Below the pieces are notes generated by a model that had not been told where the DNA came from, made no database searches, and saw only the letters and a program-made list of their open reading frames with translations. 64,000 bases of DNA from contig NZ_JBHSSW010000028.1 in assembly GCF_042659465.1 (NCBI RefSeq), positions 219,068-283,067 of the forward strand, read 5' to 3'. The position numbers and the translations under genes were made by a program. Below are positions 33,013 to 42,819 of the stretch, piece after piece (the first letter of the stretch is position 1; every line of letters starts with the position of its first letter). Source of the stretch: Ponticaulis profundi (GTDB lineage Bacteria > Pseudomonadota > Alphaproteobacteria > Caulobacterales > Hyphomonadaceae).

Positions 33013-34668
33013 TCAGATGAATGAGGACACTCCGTCTTTTTGATGTATTGTGAACTCCATATAATCCGAGACTGTATACTCCGGTGACTTCACGGTAGAA
33101 ACGGTTTTGAAAATTGCCTCTACTGTTTCAGGGGTCACCGTAAGGTCGATATAGCCGTGGCCATTGCCAGAAACAAAGCGGACGTCTTGGTTGTCGGCAA
33201 TAAGGCTTTGTGCGTATTCCGAACCCTTTCCGCCATAGCTGGCCGGTGCGAAAGCGGCGCTGGCGGTTACAGAATGAACGCCGAGTTCTACGCCGACTTT
33301 GCTGCCGTTTGAGTCAGTAAGGTCATTCGCCCACCAAGCGTGTGTATCGCCGGTCAGGACAACAAGACCGCTGTCGAATTTTCGGGCCAGTTGGTAAAAC
33401 CGGTCACGGGCTGCTGGATATCCGCTCCAGGAATCAGGTGCGATGGGAAGACGGTAGGCCGAGAAATCGACGAAAGATTGTGCACCGCCCCACTGTTTCG
33501 TCATCTGATTGACGTCCTGAATATCGAAGTACTCTGTCAGGTCCGGGGTCGTGACCTGGGCCATCAGCACTTGATTGGCAATCAGTCGCCAGCTGTGCCC
33601 TGTCTGTGCTGAGGCCTCCCACTCGTGGCAAAGGAATCGCATTTGCTCTGCGCCGAGCATTTCGCGATCGTTCTTCCACAAGACATCACGCTCAAATGCC
33701 GCGACTTCTTCGGATGACTGCAGCGCGCGCATGGCGAAATAGCTTATCTGCTCGTCTCGCGCCATCAGGCGCGTTTCCAGCGCGCTGAGATGAAGCAGCG
33801 TTCCGAATGAGAAGGATCGGTAGAACGCTTCTGGCAGTGCGGTCGGTTCGCGAACAGGCATCCATTCATAATAAGCCTGCAACGCCGCGCGCCGGCGCAC
33901 GTCCCAGTCACCGTCTTCTTCTGCCTGATGATTGTTTGCGCCACCCTTCCAGGAATTATCCGCAACTTCGTGATCGTCCCAGATGGGAATTAATGGATGT
34001 TGCTGGTGCATCCGCTGGCTGGAGCGGTCTTGCTTGTGCTGGGCGTGGCGCTGGCGGTAATCGTCAAGACTGACAATCTCGTGGTCCGGCACATGTTTGC
34101 GGCCAATATCTGACCCGGCATTTCCGCCATACTCATACAAATAGTCGCCCAGATGAATAACGGCATCGAGGTTATCCTGTCTGGAAATTGCATCGTATAC
34201 ATTGAAAAAACCTGACGAGTAGTTCGCGCAGGATACAACGGCAAAACGGGCCTGGTTGACGTCCCCCGCTGGCAGTGTTCTGGTCCTGCCAACCGGGGAA
34301 GCATTATTCAGTGTCTTGAACTGGTAGAAAAACGTCTGGCCGGACTGAAGGCCTTCTATGAGTGCCTTTGCCGTCCAGTCTCTGGAGGGACCTGTCGCTA
34401 TCTGGCCCGTGGCTATGATATTCTGCATCTTCGAATCTTTTGCCACGGTCCACTGTACCACGCCCTGCTGGCGGGATGCCGTGGGCGTGACCCGGCTCCA
34501 CAGAACAATGGAGTTCTGGTCCGGGTCTCCCGATGCGACACCATGCAAGAAGCTGCCGGTGATGAGCGTCGGGCTTGCCAGTGCCGTCCCGGTTGTGGCT
34601 ATCGTGCCGAGAAGAGTTCCTGCCCCGCCAAGTGACAGCAGTCGGCGGCGGGAAAAAGTTGAGCTCAT
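33013..34668 (-). CDS. PhoD-like alkaline phosphatase, Tat-exported
   Basis: This metallophosphoesterase of 551 residues belongs to the PhoD family, which releases phosphate from mono- and diesters outside the cytoplasm, using Ca and Fe in characterised members. The N-terminus has a twin-arginine signal (SRRRLLSLGG at 6-15, then ALA). An N-terminal PhoD_N Ig-like domain begins FLHGVASGDPDQNSIVLWSRVTP, and the metal-binding core follows: VVSCANY, VIHLGDYLYEYG, WDDHEVADN, VLTGDTHAWW. It is divergent from the sigma/FecR/receptor module I. With the GDPD gene it points to phosphorus scavenging. Confidence 0.93.
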   Translation of the reverse strand: MSSTFSRRRLLSLGGAGTLLGTIATTGTALASPTLITGSFLHGVASGDPDQNSIVLWSRVTPTASRQQGVVQWTVAKDSKMQNIIATGQIATGPSRDWTAKALIEGLQSGQTFFYQFKTLNNASPVGRTRTLPAGDVNQARFAVVSCANYSSGFFNVYDAISRQDNLDAVIHLGDYLYEYGGNAGSDIGRKHVPDHEIVSLDDYRQRHAQHKQDRSSQRMHQQHPLIPIWDDHEVADNSWKGGANNHQAEEDGDWDVRRRAALQAYYEWMPVREPTALPEAFYRSFSFGTLLHLSALETRLMARDEQISYFAMRALQSSEEVAAFERDVLWKNDREMLGAEQMRFLCHEWEASAQTGHSWRLIANQVLMAQVTTPDLTEYFDIQDVNQMTKQWGGAQSFVDFSAYRLPIAPDSWSGYPAARDRFYQLARKFDSGLVVLTGDTHAWWANDLTDSNGSKVGVELGVHSVTASAAFAPASYGGKGSEYAQSLIADNQDVRFVSGNGHGYIDLTVTPETVEAIFKTVSTVKSPEYTVSDYMEFTIHQKDGVSSFI

Positions 34669-34933
34669 AATATTCTCGCTTGATTTTGAGGATGCGTTGT
34701 CAGCCTAAAGACTGGTGAGGCCGCCAAATCCGCCAGTCGATTTTGTAGAAAATCGCAAAAAAGATGAATCGTGTTTTTTGTGACACACAAACTTTTGATT
34801 TATATAAATTTTTCTTGTTATGTTCGCTCGCCAGCCGCGCTATGGTCGGCTAATATTCCTTGTCTGAGTGGCGAGATGGCCAGCCGTCTATCTGGGCGCG
34901 GCAGCCTTCTTGCGCGACGTTAGAGGGGCCGAT

Positions 34934-35536
34934 GTGAGCAATATTTTGGAAGCTTATCTCCATCATGAGAAAGCTATAAAGAAATATCTGTACAGATTTT
35001 TTTCACGATCCCAGGACGTCGAGGATATCGCGCATGAAGCGTTCATAAAGGTCTTTGCGACTGAATTGCGCGGGCCTGTCCTCAATCCGAAAGCGCTTTT
35101 GTTTCGAGCGGCAAAGCATTCTGCACTCAGCGAGCTGGCAAAAAAATCCAATACATCCACCAGCTATATGGAGGAAACGGAGGACAAGGCGGTCTTGATG
35201 GATATGGATGGCCTTGGCGCTGAACAGATCTATGACTCGCGTCGAAAGCTGGCCATCCTGTCGATGGCCGTTTCACAGTTGCCGCCAGTTTGCCGGAAGG
35301 TTTTCATTTTGCGGAAGATCGAAGGCTTGTCCATGAAGGACGTCGCCACCAAACTGGGGATTTCGGTGTCGACGGCCGAAAAACATGCAGCCCAAGGCCT
35401 GATCAAGTGCAGCGCTTATATGCGCGAGCATGGATATGATCCGCAGGAATTTGGCGAAACAGTAACAAGAGCGCGCCATGATAAAACAACAGGCGCGCCG
35501 ATATGGGAGAAGGAGCCATTACACAATGGCGACTAG
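34934..35536 (+). CDS. ECF RNA polymerase sigma factor (module I)
   Basis: This is a FecI-type sigma factor, about 200 residues from GTG 34934; the frame opens at 34868. Sigma region 2 includes FFSRSQDVEDIAHEAFIKVFA, and region 4 includes LPPVCRKVFILRKIEGLSMKDVATKLGISVSTAEKHAAQGL. GGGG lies a few bases before the start. It overlaps the following fecR by 11 bases. In known FecI/FecR systems the sigma factor is released by the anti-sigma protein when the outer-membrane receptor is occupied and then drives the receptor gene, here probably 36670-39468. Confidence 0.92.
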   Translation: MSNILEAYLHHEKAIKKYLYRFFSRSQDVEDIAHEAFIKVFATELRGPVLNPKALLFRAAKHSALSELAKKSNTSTSYMEETEDKAVLMDMDGLGAEQIYDSRRKLAILSMAVSQLPPVCRKVFILRKIEGLSMKDVATKLGISVSTAEKHAAQGLIKCSAYMREHGYDPQEFGETVTRARHDKTTGAPIWEKEPLHNGD

Positions 35537-36578
35537 AGAGAACATTATCGAGTTTCCCGACAATAATGTTATCGAGGAAGAGGCAGCAGCCTGGATCATC
35601 CGGCTGGATGGCGACGATGTAACGCCAGAAATGATTGCCAGCCTGAAGGGGCGTATGCGCAAAAGCCCGCGGTTCGAGGAAGCGTTCAAAAGACTGGCTG
35701 CCGTCTGGGGCGATGCAGACCGGCTTGCTGCCTATCGGCTTATCGATCCATTGCCGGAGAAGTCGCGAGCGGCTGCGTCATGGTCGCGCTTCATTGGCGG
35801 CGCCATCGCGGCGTGTCTGGTATTGGCAGTTGGGGCAATTGTGCTCAATACAAGCCACTTCTGGGTTGCGACTGAACAACTCACTGCGGAGACTGCCAAA
35901 GGCGAACGCCGCGAGATTGCTCTGGTAGATGGGTCGGTCGTGATGTTGAATACTGACAGCGAAGTACATATCGCTATCGATCGTCGGTCCAGGACCGTCA
36001 TTCTGGAGGCGGGCGAAGCGCATTTCGCTGTGGCAAAAGATCCTGATCGTCCGTTCCGTGTTTTTGCTGCCGGGGGTGTCGTCGAGGCTGTCGGCACCGC
36101 ATTCGCCGTACGTTTGATCGACGATGAGGTAGACGTCACGGTTGAGGAAGGGATTGTGGAGGTTTTCCGGCGAACGGGAGAAAATTCACAGGCGCAGCTT
36201 CAGCAAGAAGATCGCGATAGCTGGATTTCGATCGCCGCTCTCTCTGTCAATGAGCGGGCAGTGTTTGATGACCAACAGAAACGCAGGGAAAATCTGGAAC
36301 AGTCGGCTTTGGCCCGCAGCCTGATGTGGCGAAATGGGTTCTTATCCTTCGCGGGTGATCCGCTTGCTGACGTGGTTGAAGAAATGAGGCGGTATACGGA
36401 TGTTGATATCCGTATTGAAGATGAGGCAATCGCAACGCTGCCGATCTCCGGCTCGTTCGAGGCTGGTAATGTCAGAGGGATGTTTGATTCGCTGGAGCGG
36501 GCCTTCAATATTGTTGCTGTGAAGCAATCGAGTAACATCATCGTTCTTTCGTATAAGGAAGAAAAAGAAAATCTATAA
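35526..36578 (+). CDS. FecR-type anti-sigma regulator (module I)
   Basis: The product is about 350 residues and spans the inner membrane once. The N-terminal cytoplasmic DUF4880-like part (EEAAAWIIRLDGDDVTPEMIASLKGRM) would hold the sigma factor. A membrane helix lies near residues 80-105 (FIGGAIAACLVLAVGAIVL). The periplasmic FecR domain has ALVDGSVVMLNTDSEV and LEAGEAHFAVAKDPDRPF. A C-terminal STN-like domain ends the protein. ATG 35526 is preferred to 35478 because of AGGAG just upstream and the sigma overlap. It should relay the signal from the receptor's STN domain. Confidence 0.92.
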   Translation: MATRENIIEFPDNNVIEEEAAAWIIRLDGDDVTPEMIASLKGRMRKSPRFEEAFKRLAAVWGDADRLAAYRLIDPLPEKSRAAASWSRFIGGAIAACLVLAVGAIVLNTSHFWVATEQLTAETAKGERREIALVDGSVVMLNTDSEVHIAIDRRSRTVILEAGEAHFAVAKDPDRPFRVFAAGGVVEAVGTAFAVRLIDDEVDVTVEEGIVEVFRRTGENSQAQLQQEDRDSWISIAALSVNERAVFDDQQKRRENLEQSALARSLMWRNGFLSFAGDPLADVVEEMRRYTDVDIRIEDEAIATLPISGSFEAGNVRGMFDSLERAFNIVAVKQSSNIIVLSYKEEKENL

Positions 36579-36669
36579 AATATGCGTTTTTATACTGTGG
36601 ATTTTGCGTTCTCGTCAGTCTGAAACAATGAGGCCGACGAAAACACAGAGGGGATGAACCGTTAGGCCA

Positions 36670-39468
36670 ATGCGAGTGGGTGCTGTAAGGGGTGTAGTGA
36701 TGAATGCGGCGATCACCTTCGCCGTATGTTGCTGTGTGCTCGCGCAGGGGAGTATGGCTCAAGGTGTTGAGCGGGATCATCAATATCAGTTTGATGTTGA
36801 TGAGGAGACCTTGGGAGAGGCGCTGGCCGAAATATCAATACAGGCCAGAATTGGATATCTCCACCCATACGAATTGGCTGAAAGTCGGGGGGTAAACCCC
36901 GTTACGGGCTACATGACGATCTCCGAGGCGTTGGATGAATTGCTTCGGGGTACTGAGTTTTCTGCTGACCTTACCGAGAGCGAAGTGATTGTCATTTCGC
37001 GTATGGAACGGGAGCCAACAGAAGAGATGGGCAGCACAAAATTTGTAACGGCATTACTGGCAGGGGTCGCCAGTATTTCCTCGGCAACAGCTTATGCACA
37101 GGTCGTGGAAGATGTCGAAGAGCGTGGCAACGATGAGGTCGAGATCATTGAAGAGGTGGAGAGTGATGAATCAGAAAAAACACCTCTGCGCCAAGACGTA
37201 ATCGTTGTCACGGGGACAAACATCAGGGGGATCGCGCCAGACAGCTCGCCGGTCCAGGTATTCAGCCGGGAAGACTTGCAGGAAAGCGGTGTATCAACCA
37301 TTCAGGATTTCCTGAAGACAATGCCGCAAAACTTCGGTGGCGGTTCCAATGCCGAGGTGGTCGGTGGCCTGCCGAACGACTTCAGCGCGAGTTACAACTC
37401 AGGGCGCTCGGGAACATATGGCTCAAGTGCCAACCTGCGCGGTCTGGGGGCCGGTAGTACGCTCGTTCTCCTCAACAATCACCGTGTTGCGCCATCTTCC
37501 GGGCTCGGCGATTTTGTCGACATTTCGCTTTTTCCTGCTTCTGCCATCGAGCGAATGGAAGTTCTGACCGATGGGGCATCGTCGATTTATGGTGGCGATG
37601 CGGTCGCGGGCGTTATGAACTTTATCCTGCGTGAAGACTATGACGGTGCCGAAGCCATGGTGCGGTACGGCTCTGTCACGAACGGAGATCTGGACGAGTA
37701 CAGGGCGAGCATGACCTACGGTAAGGCATGGGACGGCGGTAACGCCCTCGTAGCCTACGAGTATTTTAACCGGGGCAATCTCAGTGCTGGGGATCGTTCG
37801 TTCTCTTCTGAGGCCATCCTGCCAAATGATCTTTTCCCGAGTTCGGAGCGCAATTCCGTTGTGGCTGCGTTTTCGCAGGACATTTTGTCAAACCTGAGGT
37901 TCAAGTCTGACTTTCTGTATGGCAATCGAACCGGTCGCCGGGATTGGTCCGGTGCGACTTATTATATCCGTATTCTGCCTGATACTACCACGGTGTCGTC
38001 CTCGGCGGCTCTTGAGTGGAACATTTCCGAAAACTGGACGGCAGACTTCATTGGAGCCTACAGCAAAACAGATGGCGATGTGAACACAGAGGTGGATTCC
38101 AGCTGGCGCACGGATATCGAGTCTGAATTGTGGACGCTTGATGCCAAGGCTTCCGGTATTCTGGGCACACTTTGGGGTGTGGAGGTGCATGGTGCCTTCG
38201 GTGGTCAGTATCGGGAAGAAAGTTTTTCTAACGTCCGCGTTGATATCGACACGGTGCAACGCGAAGCAGATCGCAATGTCTCGGCAGTATTCGGTGAGTT
38301 GTACATTCCGCTGATTTCCGAGGAAGATGGTGTTGCTGGCGCGCACAGGCTCGACCTGAGCCTCTCCGGCCGATACGAGGACTATAGCGACTTCGGATCG
38401 CAGACCACTCCAAAGCTCGGTGTGCTGTGGTCTCCTGTTGAATCACTTCGTCTGCGGGCATCCTTCGGTAAGTCCTTTAATCCTCCACCATTGGGGCGTG
38501 TCGGCGCGCTCGATTACACTGCCTTCGTGGCTGGCACGGCGGATATCAACAACGTGTTCGGACTCGCAGCGGCTGATCCTTCGATCGCAGATGTGACAGC
38601 GATTTACGTTTCCGGCACGGCGAGGAACCTGCAAGCGGAGGAGTCGGAAACCTTCACGGCAGGGTTCGATTTCGACAAGGAGTTTGGTGCCCACCGGATC
38701 TCTCTTGAAGCCACATATCTCGATATCGATTTTGAGAACCGTCTCGGCAACACGCCTGTGCCAAACAACAGAAGCGTTTTCGATGCGCCAAATATTGCCT
38801 GGGGGGATGATACTGCTTTCCCGCCAGGAACAGTTGTGTATATGCCGTCACTCGATACGATCAACGACCTTCTCAACAGCGTGCAGGAAATCCAACTGCG
38901 TGGTGATGTTGATCCACTGGATGCTCAAATCATCAGTACAGTCCAGCTGACCAAGAACCTGACAAGAACACTCGTTCAGGGATTTGACTTCAGTACAGAT
39001 TACGGTGTTGACACAGATTACGGTGAGTTCTCACTCGGTGTGAGTGGTTCGTATATTCTTGAGTATGAGCATCAAGCCACTCCTTCCACGCCTGCGGTTT
39101 CTAGAATCGACACTCTATACAACCCGACGCATCTGCGCCTGCGAGGTCGTACGGGCTTTGCCAAGGGCGGTCTGACGACGAATCTGTTTGTGAACTACAC
39201 TAACAGTTATCGTTTTGATGACCTGCCGGGGTCGCAGAAAGTGGATTCCTTCACAACATACGATCTTTCTATATCGTATGACCTGGGTAATCAGTTTGCC
39301 GGCGGCAATCTGGGTGAGCCACGAGTCCGATTCTCTGTGCAGAATATGTTCGACACCGATCCACCTGCCACGACGAATGCGCCGACTTTCTCTGTCTACG
39401 GTTATGACCCGACGAACGCATCACCGCTTGGTCGGTTCGTATCGATAGAATTGTCGACAAAATTCTAG
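36670..39468 (+). CDS. TonB-dependent receptor with STN signalling domain (module I)
   Basis: This outer-membrane transporter and sensor has 932 residues. Its N-terminal signal peptide ends near residue 31. The STN domain, which contacts FecR, covers about 38-112. A TonB box (QDVIVVTGT, 175-183) and plug follow (ESGVSTIQDFLKTMPQ, DGASSIYGGDAVAGVMNFIL), then the 22-strand barrel ending FVSIELSTKF. Residues 121-144 (TKFVTALLAGVASISSATAYAQ) look like a second, buried signal peptide. ATG 36700 is an alternative start. The ligand is unknown; a peptide is plausible because an S9 peptidase follows. Confidence 0.93.
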   Translation: MRVGAVRGVVMNAAITFAVCCCVLAQGSMAQGVERDHQYQFDVDEETLGEALAEISIQARIGYLHPYELAESRGVNPVTGYMTISEALDELLRGTEFSADLTESEVIVISRMEREPTEEMGSTKFVTALLAGVASISSATAYAQVVEDVEERGNDEVEIIEEVESDESEKTPLRQDVIVVTGTNIRGIAPDSSPVQVFSREDLQESGVSTIQDFLKTMPQNFGGGSNAEVVGGLPNDFSASYNSGRSGTYGSSANLRGLGAGSTLVLLNNHRVAPSSGLGDFVDISLFPASAIERMEVLTDGASSIYGGDAVAGVMNFILREDYDGAEAMVRYGSVTNGDLDEYRASMTYGKAWDGGNALVAYEYFNRGNLSAGDRSFSSEAILPNDLFPSSERNSVVAAFSQDILSNLRFKSDFLYGNRTGRRDWSGATYYIRILPDTTTVSSSAALEWNISENWTADFIGAYSKTDGDVNTEVDSSWRTDIESELWTLDAKASGILGTLWGVEVHGAFGGQYREESFSNVRVDIDTVQREADRNVSAVFGELYIPLISEEDGVAGAHRLDLSLSGRYEDYSDFGSQTTPKLGVLWSPVESLRLRASFGKSFNPPPLGRVGALDYTAFVAGTADINNVFGLAAADPSIADVTAIYVSGTARNLQAEESETFTAGFDFDKEFGAHRISLEATYLDIDFENRLGNTPVPNNRSVFDAPNIAWGDDTAFPPGTVVYMPSLDTINDLLNSVQEIQLRGDVDPLDAQIISTVQLTKNLTRTLVQGFDFSTDYGVDTDYGEFSLGVSGSYILEYEHQATPSTPAVSRIDTLYNPTHLRLRGRTGFAKGGLTTNLFVNYTNSYRFDDLPGSQKVDSFTTYDLSISYDLGNQFAGGNLGEPRVRFSVQNMFDTDPPATTNAPTFSVYGYDPTNASPLGRFVSIELSTKF

Positions 39469-39507
39469 GATAGTTGTGTTCGGTAATATCTTAGAAGGAA
39501 CCGGTAG

Positions 39508-41643
39508 GTGCGCGGACTAATCGTATTGATCGGTACACTCCTGATGGGGGTGGGCAGCGCGCTGTCCACCCCCAATACAACACGGTTTGATGTCGATGAT
39601 TACGATCGGCTCCAGTCATTTGAAGAGCTTGTATTGTCGCCGGATGGCGACTGGATCGTATATGTGCAGCTTGGCGGTGCAGCGGATCCCGGACGTGCAG
39701 TCATTGTCCAAAGGGCTCTGCCTGATAAAGAGCCGTTGGACATAGATATTCCGGATGACGCCCGGGGCCTTGACTGGGGCAAGGATGGGGCCAGCCTGAC
39801 TTATCTGTCCGCGAGCAACGGTGAGAGACAGGTCTATACCACTGAACTGTTTACTGGGAAAACCAGACAACTGACAAATGGCGCTGCCCCTGTCTCGTCC
39901 TATGCTTTTTCACGCGATGGCGGCGATTTCGCGTGGACCACCGTTCAGACAAAGCGTGAAGGTCCACGTGAACCGTCCCTATTCGAACAATTTCATGAGG
40001 GGGAGGAGCCGATCATTGTAGATCATCCTTCTCTTCGGCAATTTCACTTCGTAAATCCGCACTTTGCCGAGGGACGTTCATCCTCAACACGAAGTCTTCA
40101 TGTGAGGGGGCCTGAAGGAGAAGGCATAACCGTGGACATCCCGGGCGATGTTGTCGACTTCCACTGGTCGCCTGACGGGATGAGGCTCTCGATAGCTTAT
40201 CTGCATGATGACATACCGGACAGCCCGTTTGCCCCGCTTTATACGAGCATCGGTATTTTTGATTTGCGTACCAATGAGTTTCGGACACTCCTAAAGGCAC
40301 GCCCATTCGGTACGAGTGATGATGCTGTATATTACTCTGGAGGGGAGTGGGCCTCTGATGGCGAAAAGGTGATCATTCGCCGGGTCTTGCAGACCAGTCT
40401 CTGGCGGGACAGACGCCATATTCTGTATGTCGATGTTAATGCCCGGCCGATCGACGCAACAGAAGCCTGGTTTGACTATGACATCTACCCTCCGGGGCGG
40501 GAGGTAACGCTGCTTGGGGATGGGCGGGCCGTTGTTGATGGAATCTCGCTGGGCAAACAAAGCGTCTTTCAGCTAGAGGCGTCCGGCGCGCGCCCGATCG
40601 ATGTTCTGGCAGATATTCAGGGCGACAGTTATCTCGCATCATTTGATGAACGCGGCGACACTATTGCGTTTGTCAACGAACAACATAGCGCTCCGCCTGA
40701 AATATATCTTCTGGACGATGGGCAGCTCGTTCAATTGTCCCGTTCCAATGAGGAAATCTCGAGGAAGCAGTTGCCGATCGTTGAAGAGGTTCGCTGGTCT
40801 GGGGCGGATGGCGATACGCTGCAGGGCTGGCTGTTATTGCCCCCTGACGCGTCTGCGTCACAGGAACCAATACCGCTCGTGACGTTTCTCCATGGCGGCC
40901 CGGCGCCGCCTATGACCTCCCGGTTCGCGCAGTATTACACACAGTATGGCGGTATCTGGCCTTATCCTCTTGAGCTTCTGGCGCTCGAGGGAGTGGCGGT
41001 ATTCATCCCGAATTATCGTGGTACACAGTGCTTTGGAAATGATTTTACCAATCCAATTGCGCCAGATCGCGAGGCCGTCGAAGACGTCCTGACAGGCATT
41101 GAAAGCCTGGTGGCCCGCGGGATTGCCGACCCGGAACGGCTGGGCCTGTCAGGACATAGCCATGGCGCTTGGCTCGGATCCCTGATCGTGACTAGAGAGA
41201 AGGACCGTTTTATCGCTGCGTCTTTCGCCGAGGGGCCGCAAAACAATGCGCTGACCTATCTGTACAGCCCGATGTATCTCTATGAGCGAGGCTATCATGA
41301 ATTATGGGGTGGGGGGCTCTGGGACCGGCCGGAGCGTTATCTGGAAACCTCACCGGAATTCCATTTCGATGATGTGCGAACCGCAATTCTGTTCGAAGCT
41401 GGTGCTTATTCCCAGGCGATAACCATGATGGGTGGCCCCAAGGCTGCGACACGGGCGGGTGTCGCGACCGAGTTTGTTATCTACCCCCAGACCGGGCACA
41501 ATCTTCGTGACCCGGATTTAAAGCGTGCATCTGCCATGCGTAATCTTGAGTGGTTTCTGTTCTGGTTGAAAGATCAGGAACAGCCCGATCCTACAGACGA
41601 AGAACAGTATGACCGGTGGGATATGTTGCGAGCTATCCGGTAG
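39508..41643 (+). CDS. S9 family peptidase (prolyl oligopeptidase-like), exported (module I)
   Basis: The product is 711 residues with a signal peptide (about 1-20). A seven-bladed propeller-like region (repeated SPDGDWIVYVQ-type blocks) precedes the alpha/beta-hydrolase domain. The oxyanion region HGGPAPP, the nucleophile S551 in GLSGHSHGAW and H664 in PQTGHNL are present. The Asp expected in the LLFHGxxD-type motif is replaced: the aligned stretch is FEAGAYSQA, putting Ser at about 635. GTG 39508 has AGAAGGAA upstream. It sits directly after the receptor, the layout also seen with lasso-peptide isopeptidases, though no lasso biosynthesis gene is in the window. Confidence 0.9.
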   Translation: MRGLIVLIGTLLMGVGSALSTPNTTRFDVDDYDRLQSFEELVLSPDGDWIVYVQLGGAADPGRAVIVQRALPDKEPLDIDIPDDARGLDWGKDGASLTYLSASNGERQVYTTELFTGKTRQLTNGAAPVSSYAFSRDGGDFAWTTVQTKREGPREPSLFEQFHEGEEPIIVDHPSLRQFHFVNPHFAEGRSSSTRSLHVRGPEGEGITVDIPGDVVDFHWSPDGMRLSIAYLHDDIPDSPFAPLYTSIGIFDLRTNEFRTLLKARPFGTSDDAVYYSGGEWASDGEKVIIRRVLQTSLWRDRRHILYVDVNARPIDATEAWFDYDIYPPGREVTLLGDGRAVVDGISLGKQSVFQLEASGARPIDVLADIQGDSYLASFDERGDTIAFVNEQHSAPPEIYLLDDGQLVQLSRSNEEISRKQLPIVEEVRWSGADGDTLQGWLLLPPDASASQEPIPLVTFLHGGPAPPMTSRFAQYYTQYGGIWPYPLELLALEGVAVFIPNYRGTQCFGNDFTNPIAPDREAVEDVLTGIESLVARGIADPERLGLSGHSHGAWLGSLIVTREKDRFIAASFAEGPQNNALTYLYSPMYLYERGYHELWGGGLWDRPERYLETSPEFHFDDVRTAILFEAGAYSQAITMMGGPKAATRAGVATEFVIYPQTGHNLRDPDLKRASAMRNLEWFLFWLKDQEQPDPTDEEQYDRWDMLRAIR

Positions 41644-41798
41644 CAACTGCCAGCAACAATGCATTGGCTCTTTGGGCAGGCGATAAAGATTGCGACAGCG
41701 AGCGGTCAGGACGTAACCAAGGGGTAATTGGTTCGGTTCGTATGCGTGTCCTGAAGCTGCGTTCCGCTTCGCTGTCGCAACCATCTTGGGTGAGATCT

Positions 41799-42737
41799 TT
41801 ACTTCTCGCGATATCCATTCGCCTCCAGGTAGGTAATCACACCTTCTGCATTGTTCGTCAGAAGCATGTCGGCCCCGTGCTCGACCAGCCAGCCCCATCC
41901 AGCGTCCGGATCGGTCTCTGATGTGGTGTCTCCATGTCCGCCAGAGCGGTTTTCGCTGTATGGGAAGCCGACCATGCGGATGACAGGCGCAAATTGCTTC
42001 ATCAGCTCAATCGGTGCGGCATCCGGTTCGAAGTCTTTGACCTGAATGTAGTCGGCATGAGGCGGTATTTTTTCAGGGGTGCCAATGTCTTCGATCTTCG
42101 GACCTACGACCACGAACTGATCGTCGCTAAGACCATTGGCAATCATGAGCTTACGTACATCCGGTTCGACCACGGATTGATCGAGTATGCCCTTCGCGAT
42201 CACCATGTCGTAGACCGCACCAACGATGTCATAGCCGTTCTTTTCGCAACGCGCATAGCACTTGATATCAAGTCGGAAGAGAATTCGATCTGCCATCAGG
42301 TCCAGAGCTTCATCAAACGTTGGCGGGTGTAGAGACGTCACCTCACCGTTGTCATCCTTGATGTAGGCACTCGTGATCTCTGCCAGTGTGTATTCATCAA
42401 CACGTCCTGAGAGTGTGGTGGTGCGGTCGAGTGTGCGATCATGCATCAAGACAAGCTGGTCGTCGCTTGTAAGAGCGATATCCAGTTCGATCCAGTCAGC
42501 TCCAACTGCGATACAATGTTCGAGTGCGAGCAGCGTGTTTTCAGGACGTTCGAGTGAATGACAGCCGCGATGGGCTTCAATCAGGACATAAGGATCAGCC
42601 GGATCATGGGCGATATCAATAATCTGCTTCATCTCTGGCGACAGATCGAAGGCGGGTGCATCTGATTCGGCATCGGCTGGCAGAAACTGGCAAGCGGCCA
42701 GGCCCAGCAGCAGGGCGGAGAATGGGGCATATTTCAT
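41799..42737 (-). CDS. Glycerophosphodiester phosphodiesterase lipoprotein (module II)
   Basis: This enzyme of 312 residues would hydrolyse glycerophosphodiesters from phospholipids to glycerol 3-phosphate and an alcohol. The signal peptide ends in a lipobox LAAC, so it is probably membrane-anchored in the periplasm. The GDPD signature is clear: EAHRGCHSLERPENTLLAL, WIELDIALTSDDQLVLMHDRTLDRTT, with HRG, E-x-D and HD metal and catalytic residues. It follows the two TonB receptors on the minus strand, separated by a hairpin. With PhoD it suggests organic-phosphorus use. Confidence 0.93.
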   Translation of the reverse strand: MKYAPFSALLLGLAACQFLPADAESDAPAFDLSPEMKQIIDIAHDPADPYVLIEAHRGCHSLERPENTLLALEHCIAVGADWIELDIALTSDDQLVLMHDRTLDRTTTLSGRVDEYTLAEITSAYIKDDNGEVTSLHPPTFDEALDLMADRILFRLDIKCYARCEKNGYDIVGAVYDMVIAKGILDQSVVEPDVRKLMIANGLSDDQFVVVGPKIEDIGTPEKIPPHADYIQVKDFEPDAAPIELMKQFAPVIRMVGFPYSENRSGGHGDTTSETDPDAGWGWLVEHGADMLLTNNAEGVITYLEANGYREK

Positions 42738-42762
42738 TGGGAAAATCCAATCTGAGAAGAGG

Positions 42763-42799
42763 TATGCCGCCGGGAGGTGCAGACCATTCCGGCGGCATA
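42763..42799. terminator. Strong hairpin between receptor 3 and GDPD
   Basis: TATGCCGCCGG at 42763-42773 pairs perfectly with CCGGCGGCATA at 42789-42799, with a 15-base loop. Four T residues follow on the plus strand; no clear T run on the minus strand. It may attenuate or stabilise the transcript between the two minus-strand genes. Confidence 0.5.
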
Positions 42800-42819
42800 T
42801 TTTAGGAGCGATCTGAGCC

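Noticed and set aside
34934..41643. Lasso-peptide biosynthesis cluster
   Set aside because: Only sigma, FecR, receptor and an S9 peptidase are present. No precursor, B protease or asparagine-synthetase-like C gene was found in the window, and the peptidase lacks motifs I would call specific to lasso isopeptidases.
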